From Diaphorobacter sp. HDW4B (GTDB taxonomy: Bacteria; Pseudomonadota; Gammaproteobacteria; Burkholderiales; Burkholderiaceae_C), in contig NZ_CP049905.1 in NCBI RefSeq assembly GCF_011305535.1, positions 2,387,501 to 2,451,500 on the forward strand: a stretch of 64,000 nt of DNA, written 5' to 3'. Below are positions 43,127 through 52,171 of this stretch, in pieces (the stretch's first letter is position 1; every line of letters begins with the position of its first letter). Under the pieces are notes generated by a model. It was not told the origin of the DNA. It saw only the letters and a list, made by a program, of their open reading frames with translations, and did no database searches. The position numbers and the translations under genes are program-made.

Positions 43127-44482
43127 ATGCGCCAGCCCATCATGCAAGTCCTTCCATATCTGACTGGACCTGCCAGCATGAAGCATCTTCCGCACAGCGA
43201 CGACCGGACAACGAGCAGCCCCATGCGAAGTGCGCGCACACCCTCGGGCGGTGCACTGACTCATGCGTGGGTGGCCAGTTGGGCCGCCAGCGCGCAGCCG
43301 GTCTGGGGCGACGATTTCCTGTTTCCCACCAATGTTCCGGGCCGATTGCACAACCAGACGGTGCGCCAGATGGCGCGCCTCAGCCTGGGTGGAAAGAGGC
43401 TGCGCATCGTGCTCTCCAACGTGCATGGAAAGACGCCGGTGTGTATCGGTCGCGCCACTGTCGCGCGCTCGGCGGATGACATCCGCGCGGTCACGTTCGG
43501 TGGTGAATCTGCGGGCACGATGCTTCCCGGCGCATCGTTGATCAGCGATCCGATCGACATGAAAACCGAGGCGCTTTCGCTCCTCACCATCAGCCTTTTT
43601 CTGCCGGAACCCACGCCGCTCACCACCTTCCATTGGGATGGCCGCCAGACGGGCTGGATCGTGTCCGGCGATCAAACCCAAGCACCCCAACTCGACATGA
43701 TTCCGCCAGCGATGAGCACCACGGCAAGGTCGCTGCTTGCAGGCATTCATGTCGAACGCATCGGCACGCCGCGCAGCGTGGTGGTGATCGGAGATTCAAT
43801 CACCGATGGCGCAACAGCCAGCCTCGACAAGGACACACGCTGGCCCGATTTTCTGGCCACGCGGTTGACCCCGCATGACGTTGCCGTCGTCAACGCAGGC
43901 ATCTCGGGGGCACGTCTGCTGTCGGATGGAATGGGCGTGAATGCGCTCGCCAGACTGGATCGCGATGTGCTGTCGCAACCGGGCCTGCAAGCGGCCGTCG
44001 TGGCACTCGGCATCAACGACATCGCCTGGCCCGGAACCGCGTTTGCGCGCGATGCATCACTGCCCACCCTCGCATCGCTGACGGCGGGCTACCGCCAGTT
44101 GATCGCGCAGTTGCATGCTCACGGCGTGCGCGTGATCGGAGCCACGCTCGCGCCGTTCGAAGGCGCGTTGCCCGACTCGCCGCTCGATGATTATTTTCAG
44201 CCTGAGAAAGACGCGCTGCGCCACCAACTCAACGACTGGATCAGGCACAGCCATGCGTTCGATGCGGTGGTGGATTTCGATGCGGTGCTGCGCGATCCAG
44301 CACATCCCGCGCGCATGCTGGCGGCATACGACAGCGGCGACCATCTGCATCCGGGCGATGAAGGTTTGCGCTCCATGGCCGATGCTGTCGACCTGCGCGC
44401 GCTGTCGCCCGAACTGGTGCCCGAAGCGATGCCCGAACTGAGACCTGAAGCCGTCAGTCCACCTTCGCGCCCGACGCCTTGA
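43127..44482 (+). CDS. SGNH/GDSL-family hydrolase
   Basis: A 451-residue esterase or acyl hydrolase. Block I is VVVIGDSITDGA with the catalytic Ser224, block III contains VVALGINDIAW, and block V is SGDHLHPGDEG with Asp405 and His408. The N-terminal 200 residues (THAWVASWAASAQPVWG; NQTVRQMARLSLGGKRLRIV) form the sandwich domain seen in this two-domain subfamily. The start may be 43127, 43178 or 43223. No conventional signal peptide is seen. The 3' end overlaps the convergent Bug gene by 29 bases. Confidence 0.87.
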   Translation: MRQPIMQVLPYLTGPASMKHLPHSDDRTTSSPMRSARTPSGGALTHAWVASWAASAQPVWGDDFLFPTNVPGRLHNQTVRQMARLSLGGKRLRIVLSNVHGKTPVCIGRATVARSADDIRAVTFGGESAGTMLPGASLISDPIDMKTEALSLLTISLFLPEPTPLTTFHWDGRQTGWIVSGDQTQAPQLDMIPPAMSTTARSLLAGIHVERIGTPRSVVVIGDSITDGATASLDKDTRWPDFLATRLTPHDVAVVNAGISGARLLSDGMGVNALARLDRDVLSQPGLQAAVVALGINDIAWPGTAFARDASLPTLASLTAGYRQLIAQLHAHGVRVIGATLAPFEGALPDSPLDDYFQPEKDALRHQLNDWIRHSHAFDAVVDFDAVLRDPAHPARMLAAYDSGDHLHPGDEGLRSMADAVDLRALSPELVPEAMPELRPEAVSPPSRPTP

Positions 44483-45461
44483 CCACAGGAGCCCAGCTCG
44501 CGACTTCGTGCTTGATGAACTCGCTGTACTGCTGCGGCGTGTTCTTCTCCGACACCGCGCCCAGCTTGGCGTAGGCCTCTTTCACCTCGGGCTTGTCGAA
44601 GGCCGCATTCACGGCCTTGTTGATCTTGTCGATCGCCTCCTTGGGCGTGCCCTTGGGGGCGATCAGACCGAACCACGAACTCACGTCGAAAGGCGCGACG
44701 CCGCTCTCCTCCATGGTCGGAATGTCGGGCGCGGAAGGCGAGCGCGTCTTGGTCGTCACCGCCAACGCTTTCAGCTTGCCGCCCTGCACCTGTGGCCAGG
44801 CGGACGGCATGTTGTCGAACATGAACTGCACCTGTCCACCGATCAGATCGGTAAGTGCCGGCGCGCTGCCCTTGTAGGGCACATGCTGCGTTTTCAGGCC
44901 CGTGCGCACCTTGAACAGCTCACCGGCCATGTGGATGGACGTGCCGCTGCCGGACGAAGCGTATGCCGCCTTGTCGTTGTTGGCTCGCACCCACTCGATC
45001 AGCTCCTTCACGTTCTTGGCGGGAACGTTGTTGTTGACCACCAGAATGTTGGGCACTTTCGCGCCCAGCACCACAGCATCGAAGTCGCGATTGAGGTCGA
45101 ACTTCACGTTGGGATACAGCGTCTGGTTGATGGCGCTGGTGACCGCAACGCACAGCAGCGTGTAGCCGTCGGCGGGCGCGGCCATGACCTGATCCGTGGC
45201 GATGTTGCTGCCGCCACCGGGCTTGTTGTCCACCACGAAGGATTGGCCCAGCGCCTGCGTGAGCTCCTTGGCCAGAATGCGCGCCACCAGATCGGTGGTT
45301 CCGCCAGCGGAAAAGCCGACGACGATGCGCACCGGCTTGGCGGGATAGTCCGCCGCACGCGCGGCCGTGCCAAGGCCCAGCCCCAGCGAACCCAAAAGGC
45401 CGCCCGCAGCGATGGACGCTGCGGCGCGACGGCGACTCAGCCCCCGAGAACTCGAATGCAT
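44454..45461 (-). CDS. Bug/TctC-family periplasmic receptor
   Basis: A 335-residue receptor. A signal peptide with RRRAAASIAAGG ends near AARAADYPAKP. VRIVVGFSAGGTTDLVARIL, VVDNKPGGGSNIATDQV and ADGYTLLCVAVTSAINQTLY are typical. The start at 45461 follows AAGGAGACACGC. It is the third orphan Bug receptor in the window. Here no CoA-transferase or dehydrogenase accompanies it; the neighbours are an SGNH hydrolase and an M20 peptidase. Confidence 0.92.
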   Translation of the reverse strand: MHSSSRGLSRRRAAASIAAGGLLGSLGLGLGTAARAADYPAKPVRIVVGFSAGGTTDLVARILAKELTQALGQSFVVDNKPGGGSNIATDQVMAAPADGYTLLCVAVTSAINQTLYPNVKFDLNRDFDAVVLGAKVPNILVVNNNVPAKNVKELIEWVRANNDKAAYASSGSGTSIHMAGELFKVRTGLKTQHVPYKGSAPALTDLIGGQVQFMFDNMPSAWPQVQGGKLKALAVTTKTRSPSAPDIPTMEESGVAPFDVSSWFGLIAPKGTPKEAIDKINKAVNAAFDKPEVKEAYAKLGAVSEKNTPQQYSEFIKHEVASWAPVVKASGAKVD

Positions 45462-45602
45462 TGCGTGTCTCCTTGCCTGTAGTTTGTGCTGCGCTGCCGT
45501 TGCGATCACGGCAGCGCCTGCAAGCCACTATAGGACGAGACGTCGCGATTTCGATTTCGGGTTTGCCCCTGCGTGCCGGGGCATTTCAGACCGATCCGAG
45601 CC

Positions 45603-46880
45603 TTATTTGACCTTGCCCGCAGAGATGTCCTGAATCATCCGTGCGGTCAGATACAGGCGCGGCACGATGGTGTTGATCTGCACGTATTCGGCACTGTTCG
45701 AGTGCGCGCCGTAGCCCGACAATCCAAATCCCTCGATCACGCCGCCCTTGGCCTTGAGCGCCGCGAATGCCGCATCGGTGCCGCCGCCGGTGGCCTTGTC
45801 CATGACCTTCATGGGCAGTTGCAGTTCCTTCTCGTAGATGCCTTGGGCGTGCTTGGAAATCGCGCGGCCCGAGTCGTTGGCCTCGAGCGGCGGACGGCGC
45901 ACTTCGAACTTCAGTTCCACCTTGGAATCGGGCAGCAGCTTGTTTTTGACCTTCTCGTTCATCGCCGCTTCGAGCGCGGTGAAATCGGCCACCTTGAGTG
46001 CACGCGCATCGGCCTGGGCCGTCGCTTCGGCAGGCACCACATTGCGGTTGGAACCCGACTTGGACAGGGTCCAGTTGAGCTTCAGACCTTCTTCGGGCTT
46101 GGACGACAGATCCTTCATCTGCAGCACCTGATGCGACAGCTCGTACAGCGCGTTCACGCCATCTTCCGGCTTGGCACCCGCGTGCGAGGCCTTGCCCGTC
46201 ACCTTCAGATACGCCGCGCCAATGCCGCTGGTCGCAAGGCGCAGGCTGCCATCGGTGCCGCCGCCTTCGTACGAGAACACGGCATCCTGCTCCGCGCCCA
46301 GACGCACCATGGTGCTGCGCGCGGCGGGCGAGCTGATTTCCTCGTCGCTGTTCATCAGCACGGTGAGCGTGCCGTAGTCTTCGTAGCCCAGCTTCTTGAT
46401 CAAATCGACCGCGTGAATGATGAGCGCCACGCCCTGCTTGTCGTCCGCAATGCCGAGGCCATAAGCCTTGTCGCCATCGACGCGGAACGGCTGGTCCTTG
46501 ATCATGCCCTTGAGGTACACCGTGTCCATGTGCGCAATCATCATGATGCGGCTCTTGCCCTTGCCCTTGAACTCGGCATGCACCATGGGGCCGACCTGCT
46601 CGGGCGTGTCGTCAAGACGGTAAATGTCGGTGGCAGGCAGGATCTCGACCTTGCCACCGAGCGCGCGCAACTTGCCCGCGACGTACTCGGCGATCTGCTT
46701 GGTGCCTTCCAGATCTTTGCTGCCGGACTCGATATGCACGAGCTCCTTCAGCGTATCGAGATAAGCCTGCTGCTGCTTTTGCGCAAGCTCGTGGAGTTCG
46801 GCCTGCGGTGCGGCCTGTGCGGCCAACGCGGCGGTTGCGATGGCCAGAGCGGTGAAAGAGGTGGAGAAGCGGCTGCGCAT
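45603..46880 (-). CDS. M20-family metallopeptidase (carboxypeptidase G2-like), exported
   Basis: A 425-residue zinc peptidase. The signal peptide ends LAAQAAPQ. Zinc ligands are recognisable: H in MIAHMDTVY, D in GLGIADDKQG, the catalytic and ligand pair in NSDEEISS, and a C-terminal H in GYGAHSNSAEYV. The family removes C-terminal glutamate from N-acyl or folate-type substrates. It lies 82 bases after the ABC permease gene on the same strand, so it could belong to the same operon and release an amino acid from the imported compound (inference). Confidence 0.9.
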   Translation of the reverse strand: MRSRFSTSFTALAIATAALAAQAAPQAELHELAQKQQQAYLDTLKELVHIESGSKDLEGTKQIAEYVAGKLRALGGKVEILPATDIYRLDDTPEQVGPMVHAEFKGKGKSRIMMIAHMDTVYLKGMIKDQPFRVDGDKAYGLGIADDKQGVALIIHAVDLIKKLGYEDYGTLTVLMNSDEEISSPAARSTMVRLGAEQDAVFSYEGGGTDGSLRLATSGIGAAYLKVTGKASHAGAKPEDGVNALYELSHQVLQMKDLSSKPEEGLKLNWTLSKSGSNRNVVPAEATAQADARALKVADFTALEAAMNEKVKNKLLPDSKVELKFEVRRPPLEANDSGRAISKHAQGIYEKELQLPMKVMDKATGGGTDAAFAALKAKGGVIEGFGLSGYGAHSNSAEYVQINTIVPRLYLTARMIQDISAGKVK

Positions 46881-46962
46881 GGACGTTCCTTTTTATTGAA
46901 AACTGCTTGTGTCTTGCCCGAAGGCGGCAGCAAGATTACCAGCAATGCGCAGTGAATACCGA

Positions 46963-47880
46963 CTAACGACGCGCCTCCGCGCCGTACCAGGGGAACAGCC
47001 GGTGCAGCAGCCAGGCAAACAGTTGATCGGTCAGAAACCCGATGGCTCCAAGGTAGATGAGACCGACGAACATGATGTCCACGCGGAACACCAGATGCGC
47101 GAACGAGATCAGGTAGCCAAGGCCTTTTTCCGCGCCCACGAGTTCGGCGGCGACCACCACCACGAAGGCCACGGACGTGGCATGCCGCAGGCCCGCGAAC
47201 ACGAACGGCAGCGCAGCGGGCAACGCCACCTGCAGCACGGTGGACGTGCGACTCGCGCCCAGCGATGCGGCCGAACGCAGATACACCGGCGGCAGATCGC
47301 GCACACCGATGAAGGTGTTGAGCCACACCGGAAAGAAAGTGCCCCAGGCGATCAGCATGACCTTGGAGACATCGCCCAGGCCGAACCACACAATGGCCAG
47401 CGGCACGATGGCGATGGCGGGAATCGCGCGCAAGCCGTGCACCACCGGATCGCTCAACTGCCGCAGCCATGGGATGCGCCCGGTCAGCACGCCAAAGACA
47501 ATGCCGACGCTCGAACCCAGCAAAAACCCCCAAAGCGCACGCAGCAGGCTCGCGCCCACATGCGGCCAGATTTCGCCGGTGCCCCATGTCATGTCGGCAA
47601 ACACTTGGGCAATGTGCGATGGAGGTGGAAACATCTTGGTGTTGACACCCGGAACCACGCGCGGTGCCAGCTCCCACACCAGCAGAAACAACAGCACGCC
47701 GGCAATGCCGAGCAGCAATTGCGAGCGCAGTGCAATGCGCCGCCGGGCCTGTTCGCGCGCGATGAACGCCTGTTCGATATGCCGCGTGGTGCGAGGCAAC
47801 GCGGCATCGGTCTTGTGCTCGCTCTTGCCAGAGGTGGTGGTCAACGACGCGGAATGTACGGCCGTGCTCAAGGTATTCAT
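46963..47880 (-). CDS. ABC transporter permease (SsuC/TauC/NrtB-like)
   Basis: A 305-residue inner-membrane permease with a long hydrophilic N-terminus (about 1-55) and about six transmembrane helices. The EAA-type loop reads YLRSAASLGASRTSTVLQVA, then LPAALPFVFAGLRHATSVAF. It belongs to the sulfonate/nitrate/taurine/thiamine-precursor import family. Its start overlaps the ATPase gene's stop as ATGA. It serves the two binding proteins encoded upstream in the same operon. Confidence 0.93.
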   Translation of the reverse strand: MNTLSTAVHSASLTTTSGKSEHKTDAALPRTTRHIEQAFIAREQARRRIALRSQLLLGIAGVLLFLLVWELAPRVVPGVNTKMFPPPSHIAQVFADMTWGTGEIWPHVGASLLRALWGFLLGSSVGIVFGVLTGRIPWLRQLSDPVVHGLRAIPAIAIVPLAIVWFGLGDVSKVMLIAWGTFFPVWLNTFIGVRDLPPVYLRSAASLGASRTSTVLQVALPAALPFVFAGLRHATSVAFVVVVAAELVGAEKGLGYLISFAHLVFRVDIMFVGLIYLGAIGFLTDQLFAWLLHRLFPWYGAEARR

Positions 47881-48662
47881 GCTGCGTTCACTTCCTGACC
47901 CACATGGGCAAACACTTCGCTGATGCGCGCGTAAGCTGCACCAAAGGCGGCATCGCCGCGATGGCGCGGATACGGCAAATCGATCTCGACGATCTCTTCG
48001 ATTCGTCCAGGATGCGGGCTCATCACCACCACCTTCTGCGCGAGATAGACCGCCTCCTCGATGTTGTGCGTGATGAAGAACACCGACAGCGAGAGCTTCT
48101 GCCAGATCCGCAGCAACTCGTCCTGCAAGGTCGCGCGCGTGAGTGCATCGATGGCGGCGAATGGCTCATCCATCAACAGCAGTTGCGGCTCTGTCGCCAA
48201 TGCACGCGCCACGGCGACGCGCTGACGCATGCCGCCCGAAAGCTCGAATGGATAGCGGTCCGCTGCATGCGTGAGGCCGATGAGATCGAGCAACTGCTGC
48301 GCCTTCTCGTGCGTTTCCTTGCGATTCGCGCCTTGCTGGCGCAAGCCGAATTCGACGTTCTTGCGCGCCGTCAGCCATGGGAACAGTGCGTACTCCTGAA
48401 AGACGACGCCGCGATCCGGGCCCGGTCCTTGCACCGGCTGACCGTGCGCCTGCACCGTGCCCTGCGTGGGCTTGAGGAAGCCCGCAATCATGTTCAGGAG
48501 CGTGGTCTTGCCGCAGCCGCTCGGGCCGATGGCGCAGACGAATTCACCCGCGCGAATGTCCAGACTGACGTCGCGCAGCGCCCAATGGATGTCGCCCGAT
48601 GCGGAAGCATAGAGCTGGGAAACGTCGCGAATCCGTGCGGCGATTTGCGGATCATTGGTCAT
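47877..48662 (-). CDS. ABC transporter ATP-binding protein (SsuB/TauB-like)
   Basis: A 261-residue ATPase. Walker A GPSGCGKTT is at 46-54, the Q-loop is in VVFQEYALFPWLTARKNVEF, the signature is LSGGMRQRVAVARALA, Walker B is LLLMDEPFAAID, and the switch histidine is in FFITHNIEEAVYLA. It energises uptake through the adjacent permease. It starts five bases after the binding-protein gene and overlaps the permease gene. The start at 48662 is chosen because preceding codons are not part of the fold. Confidence 0.95.
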   Translation of the reverse strand: MTNDPQIAARIRDVSQLYASASGDIHWALRDVSLDIRAGEFVCAIGPSGCGKTTLLNMIAGFLKPTQGTVQAHGQPVQGPGPDRGVVFQEYALFPWLTARKNVEFGLRQQGANRKETHEKAQQLLDLIGLTHAADRYPFELSGGMRQRVAVARALATEPQLLLMDEPFAAIDALTRATLQDELLRIWQKLSLSVFFITHNIEEAVYLAQKVVVMSPHPGRIEEIVEIDLPYPRHRGDAAFGAAYARISEVFAHVGQEVNAA

Positions 48663-48667
48663 GGAGT

Positions 48668-49681
48668 TCACCTGCTCAATGTGACGCGATCCGCTGCAGC
48701 AGCGCGCAACGCGTCGGGGTAGATCAGTCCGCGATAGAGCTGGCGCAGATCCTGCGCAGGCCGTTGAGCCAAGCCCGATTCGACGGCCCATTCACCGTTG
48801 AGCACGAGGTCGTCGATCAGACGATCATCGAGTCGCACCCCCAGTTTCACGTTCGAGAGCCCTTCGCGCGTGGTCTCCACGGTCGATTTGGTGCGCTGCG
48901 CCACCAGTGCAATCGCCTCGTCGGTCTGCGCGCGATAGAACGCTTCGGCGTCGAGCAATGCCCGCACTGCGCCCTCCACCAGCTTGGGCGATTTGTGCAC
49001 TACCTCTTCGTTGGCGGTGAGCACGTAGTGGCTCACGAACACACGCTCCAAACCGTCCGCAGGCAGTTGAACGACCTTGCCTGCGCTTTGCTCGATCGCC
49101 TGCTGCCCGGCATCCCAGCCCCAGGCAAAGGCGTCGATGCCGCCTTGCGTGATCGCGGTGACCGCATCGGGTCCGCGCAGATTCACGACCGTCACGTCCT
49201 TGAGCGTGAGTCCATGCAGCGAGAGATAGCGACTCAGAAAGTAGTGACCGCTGGAGCCCAGCGTGGTCGCAATGCGTTTGCCCTTGAGCTGCGCAGGCGT
49301 GTGGATGCCGCGATCCGTTCGCGCCACCACCACCATGCCGCTGGACAGTCGCGTGAATTCCGCCACGATGTACGAGCGCACGCCATTGGCGCCCGCCAGG
49401 CCCACCACGCTGTCGGTGGACGTGGCGAACTGTGCCTTGCCCGCGACGGCGGCATCAAAGGCCAGACGGCCCGAGGTGAACGGCAAGGTGCTGGCTTCGA
49501 TGCCATGGTTTTTCCAGAGGTTCTTGCTGGAGACCAGATAGGGAATCGCCCAGCTGAAGCCTTGGCTTTCGGCGATGACGACCTTCTGCGCAGCCGCATG
49601 GGCACTGGTGCCGGCAAGCGAAAGCGCAGAGAGCCCCAGCCCGAGATTGAATTGGCGACGGTTGAGTGGTTGAAACGGCAT
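48668..49681 (-). CDS. SsuA/NrtA-type periplasmic binding protein, paralogue B
   Basis: A 337-residue binding protein with a RRQF-type twin-arginine-like signal ending SAHAAAQ. FTSGRLAFDAAVAGKAQFAT, TSTDSVVGLAG, LGSSGHYFLSRYLSLHGLT and GGIDAFAWGWDA match the aliphatic sulfonate/nitrate receptor group. It is clearly paralogous to the protein at 53868-54869 (shared SGRL, TDSVV, GHYF, LHGLT, DVTV and NLR blocks). It precedes the ATPase gene by five bases, so it is the receptor most directly linked to the transporter. Confidence 0.92.
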   Translation of the reverse strand: MPFQPLNRRQFNLGLGLSALSLAGTSAHAAAQKVVIAESQGFSWAIPYLVSSKNLWKNHGIEASTLPFTSGRLAFDAAVAGKAQFATSTDSVVGLAGANGVRSYIVAEFTRLSSGMVVVARTDRGIHTPAQLKGKRIATTLGSSGHYFLSRYLSLHGLTLKDVTVVNLRGPDAVTAITQGGIDAFAWGWDAGQQAIEQSAGKVVQLPADGLERVFVSHYVLTANEEVVHKSPKLVEGAVRALLDAEAFYRAQTDEAIALVAQRTKSTVETTREGLSNVKLGVRLDDRLIDDLVLNGEWAVESGLAQRPAQDLRQLYRGLIYPDALRAAAADRVTLSR

Positions 49682-49728
49682 GAGCGTCTCCGACAGATGA
49701 GGTGAAAAAAAGCGGCAGGCCCAAGGAC

Positions 49729-50937
49729 TCAGCCATAGCCGAACGGATCGGGAATGTCGCCGGTCAACAGCCAGCGCCCCACGGCCTTCTTGCGATGGTC
49801 GAGTGGGTCATGCAGCGTGTGCACGCGCACGTTGCGCCAGAAGCGGTCAAAGCCATGCTTGCGCGCAGTGGACCGAGCACCGACCAGCTCGAAGATTTCG
49901 GAGGTCACATGCAAGGCCACGCGACCGGCATGCACGCGCGCTGCGGCGATGTCGAGCGACAGTGCGCCGCGTTGTTCGGCGGTGAGCGAATCGCCCGCAT
50001 CCCAAGCACGCTGAAAGTGCTCCAACGCGCGATCGGCAAGCGCTTCGGCGGCCTGAAGCTGAATCCACTGATCGCCCGCCTGCAATTGCATGACGGGGTC
50101 ATCGACGGCACGCTCGACCCCCGCCATTGGCCAGGGCTGGACATGCTCGCGCATATGCTCCACCGACGACAGCAACGCACCGCGCGCGTTGCCCAGATAG
50201 ATCTCGGTGAGCACCAATTGCCCGATGAGATTGCGCAGTGTGGCGCGCGGACTGCTGGCCACGCCAGGTGGGCCAAGCACCTCGGCACGCTCGATGAGCA
50301 CGTGATCGAACGCGACGGTGCCACTGTCGGTCTGGCGCTGGCCCATGTTGTCCCAGTCGTCGCGCACGGTGATGCCTGCGCGGTGGGTGGGAATCACCGC
50401 GAACCGGCGATCCGTCGGGGCCGTGCCGACCGTGAAGGAGACGTTGAGCACATCCGAATCGCGAGCCCCCGAACAGAATGCCTTGAGGCCATTGAGCAGG
50501 TACCCGTCGCCCGATTGCTGCACACTGAGCCGCGTGTCGCGCGCATTGACGGCATTGCCCCAGAACCAGCGTTCATCGACGGTCGCACGCAGGTACTTGG
50601 CTTTCTGGACATCCGATCCGAACAACAGAACAGAGGCCACCTGCAGATGCTGAAACCCGAAGAGGTGGGCCAGCGAGCTGTCCACTTCGGCAAGGCTGCG
50701 CACCAGCCGCAGAACGTCGGGCCACGCGAGTTGCTGACCGCCCCATTGGCGCGGCACGGCCAGCGTCAACAAGCCACTGTCACGCAGCAAGCGGCGTTCG
50801 GCCAAGGCCGTTCCACCCGCCGCATCGCGCGCCACGGCAGTGAGGGCGAGTTCGCGCTTGAGTCCGTCCATCGCGGCAAGCGCGACATCCAGTTCCTTGG
50901 AACGCGAGGTCACAGAGATGCCATCTGATGGGTTCAC
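49729..50937 (-). CDS. DszC/SfnB-type flavin-dependent monooxygenase, paralogue A
   Basis: A 402-residue protein with acyl-CoA-dehydrogenase fold, of the FMNH2-dependent sulfur-oxygenase branch. Diagnostic residues are VDSSLAHLFGFQHLQVASVL, RWFWGNAVNARDTRL, DNMGQRQTDSGTVAFD, LTEIYLGNARGAL and the C-terminal RNVRVHTLHDPLDHRKKAVG. Such enzymes oxidise organosulfur compounds using reduced flavin. The start is GTG 50937, six bases after GAGGAG. It is 19 bases downstream of its paralogue. No reductase is in the operon; the flavin reductases at 729 and 61086 are possible partners. Confidence 0.88.
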   Translation of the reverse strand: MNPSDGISVTSRSKELDVALAAMDGLKRELALTAVARDAAGGTALAERRLLRDSGLLTLAVPRQWGGQQLAWPDVLRLVRSLAEVDSSLAHLFGFQHLQVASVLLFGSDVQKAKYLRATVDERWFWGNAVNARDTRLSVQQSGDGYLLNGLKAFCSGARDSDVLNVSFTVGTAPTDRRFAVIPTHRAGITVRDDWDNMGQRQTDSGTVAFDHVLIERAEVLGPPGVASSPRATLRNLIGQLVLTEIYLGNARGALLSSVEHMREHVQPWPMAGVERAVDDPVMQLQAGDQWIQLQAAEALADRALEHFQRAWDAGDSLTAEQRGALSLDIAAARVHAGRVALHVTSEIFELVGARSTARKHGFDRFWRNVRVHTLHDPLDHRKKAVGRWLLTGDIPDPFGYG

Positions 50938-50956
50938 AACATGCTCCTCACGCGCT

Positions 50957-52171
50957 TCAACTGAAACCGGAAGGCTGTGGAGCCTCGCCGCGCAACAGCC
51001 ATTTGCCCAACGCCTGGCGCTTGAGATCCAGCGGATCATGCAAGCTGTGCACGCGGATGTTTCGCCAGTAGCGATCCAGTGCGAGCCCGCCAGCGGTGGC
51101 GTTGGCCCCCATCTGATCAAACAGACCACTGGTGATCGCGAGCCCCGCCTGCGCCGAGGCCACACGCGCTTCTGCCATCTCCAGCGCCACGGCTGCGCGC
51201 TCCGGTGCGGTCAACGCATCGCCGCGCGCCCATGCGTGCTGCAGCGAAAGCGCCGCGTGGTCTGCAATACGGCGCGCGCCGCGGTAGGCAATCCAGTGCT
51301 CTCCGAACCGCAGTTGAATCGTGCTGTCCTGCGTTGCCGAATCGGCTCCGGTTCCGGGCCATGGACGGGCTCGCTGCGTGAGGTGTTCGCGCGCAGCCTC
51401 CAGCGCTCCTTCCGTGTTGCCCAGATAGATTTCGGTGAGGATGGCCTGCGCCAGGCACGAGCGCAGCGAATGCCGTGGCAGACGCGGCAGCGGCGGCTGA
51501 TCGGTCGGCCAACCCAGACGATCAGCAGGCTCCACGGGCGTGCCCTCGAACTGCACGCTTCCGCTGTCGGTCTGACGCTGACCGAAGGCGTCCCAGTCGC
51601 CGCCGATGCGCACGCCGTGGCGGTCTGCAGGCACCGCCAGAAACAGGCGCGCTCCATCGATGGCCGGATGCGGCACGTTGACGATCAAGCCTTCCGCATC
51701 CACCGAGCCCGAGCAGAAGAAACGCGGACCGACCAACTGGTGTCCGCTCGCCGTGTTTTCGAACAGCAAGCGCACATCACGGTCATTCGTCGCATTGCCC
51801 CAGAACCAGCGTTTTTCAACAGTCTTCGTGAGTAGGCTGTGCTGCTGCTCGGGCGTTCCGAACAGCAGCACGGTCGCCACTTGCAGATGTTGAAACGCAA
51901 ACAGATGCGCAATGGAACTGTCCGCAGCAGCCAGTCTGCGAACGATGCGCAGGATCAGCGGCCATACCTCGCCTTGCCCGCCAAATTCCTTGGGAACGAG
52001 CAAGGTGAGCAGGCCGCTTTCACGCAACAGGCGGCGCTGCTCCAGCGCGGTGCCGCCTTGACGGTCGCGTTGTGCTGCGGTGGCGGCGAGCTGCGCGGCG
52101 ACGGATTCGACCACCTCGGTCCATGCGCCGAAGTCGCGGTTGAAAAGCAGATCGCTGGACGGAACACTCAT
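50957..52171 (-). CDS. DszC/SfnB-type flavin-dependent monooxygenase, paralogue B
   Basis: A 404-residue paralogue of the next gene, with matching blocks AADSSIAHLFAFQHLQVATV, RWFWGNATNDRDVRL, DAFGQRQTDSGSVQFEG, ILTEIYLGNTEGAL and RNIRVHSLHDPLDLKRQALG. The substrate loops (ENTASGHQLVGPRFFCSGSV) differ from the other copy, suggesting different substrates or a two-step oxidation. The start ATG overlaps the amidohydrolase stop as ATGA. Reduced flavin must come from elsewhere. Confidence 0.88.
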   Translation of the reverse strand: MSVPSSDLLFNRDFGAWTEVVESVAAQLAATAAQRDRQGGTALEQRRLLRESGLLTLLVPKEFGGQGEVWPLILRIVRRLAAADSSIAHLFAFQHLQVATVLLFGTPEQQHSLLTKTVEKRWFWGNATNDRDVRLLFENTASGHQLVGPRFFCSGSVDAEGLIVNVPHPAIDGARLFLAVPADRHGVRIGGDWDAFGQRQTDSGSVQFEGTPVEPADRLGWPTDQPPLPRLPRHSLRSCLAQAILTEIYLGNTEGALEAAREHLTQRARPWPGTGADSATQDSTIQLRFGEHWIAYRGARRIADHAALSLQHAWARGDALTAPERAAVALEMAEARVASAQAGLAITSGLFDQMGANATAGGLALDRYWRNIRVHSLHDPLDLKRQALGKWLLRGEAPQPSGFS

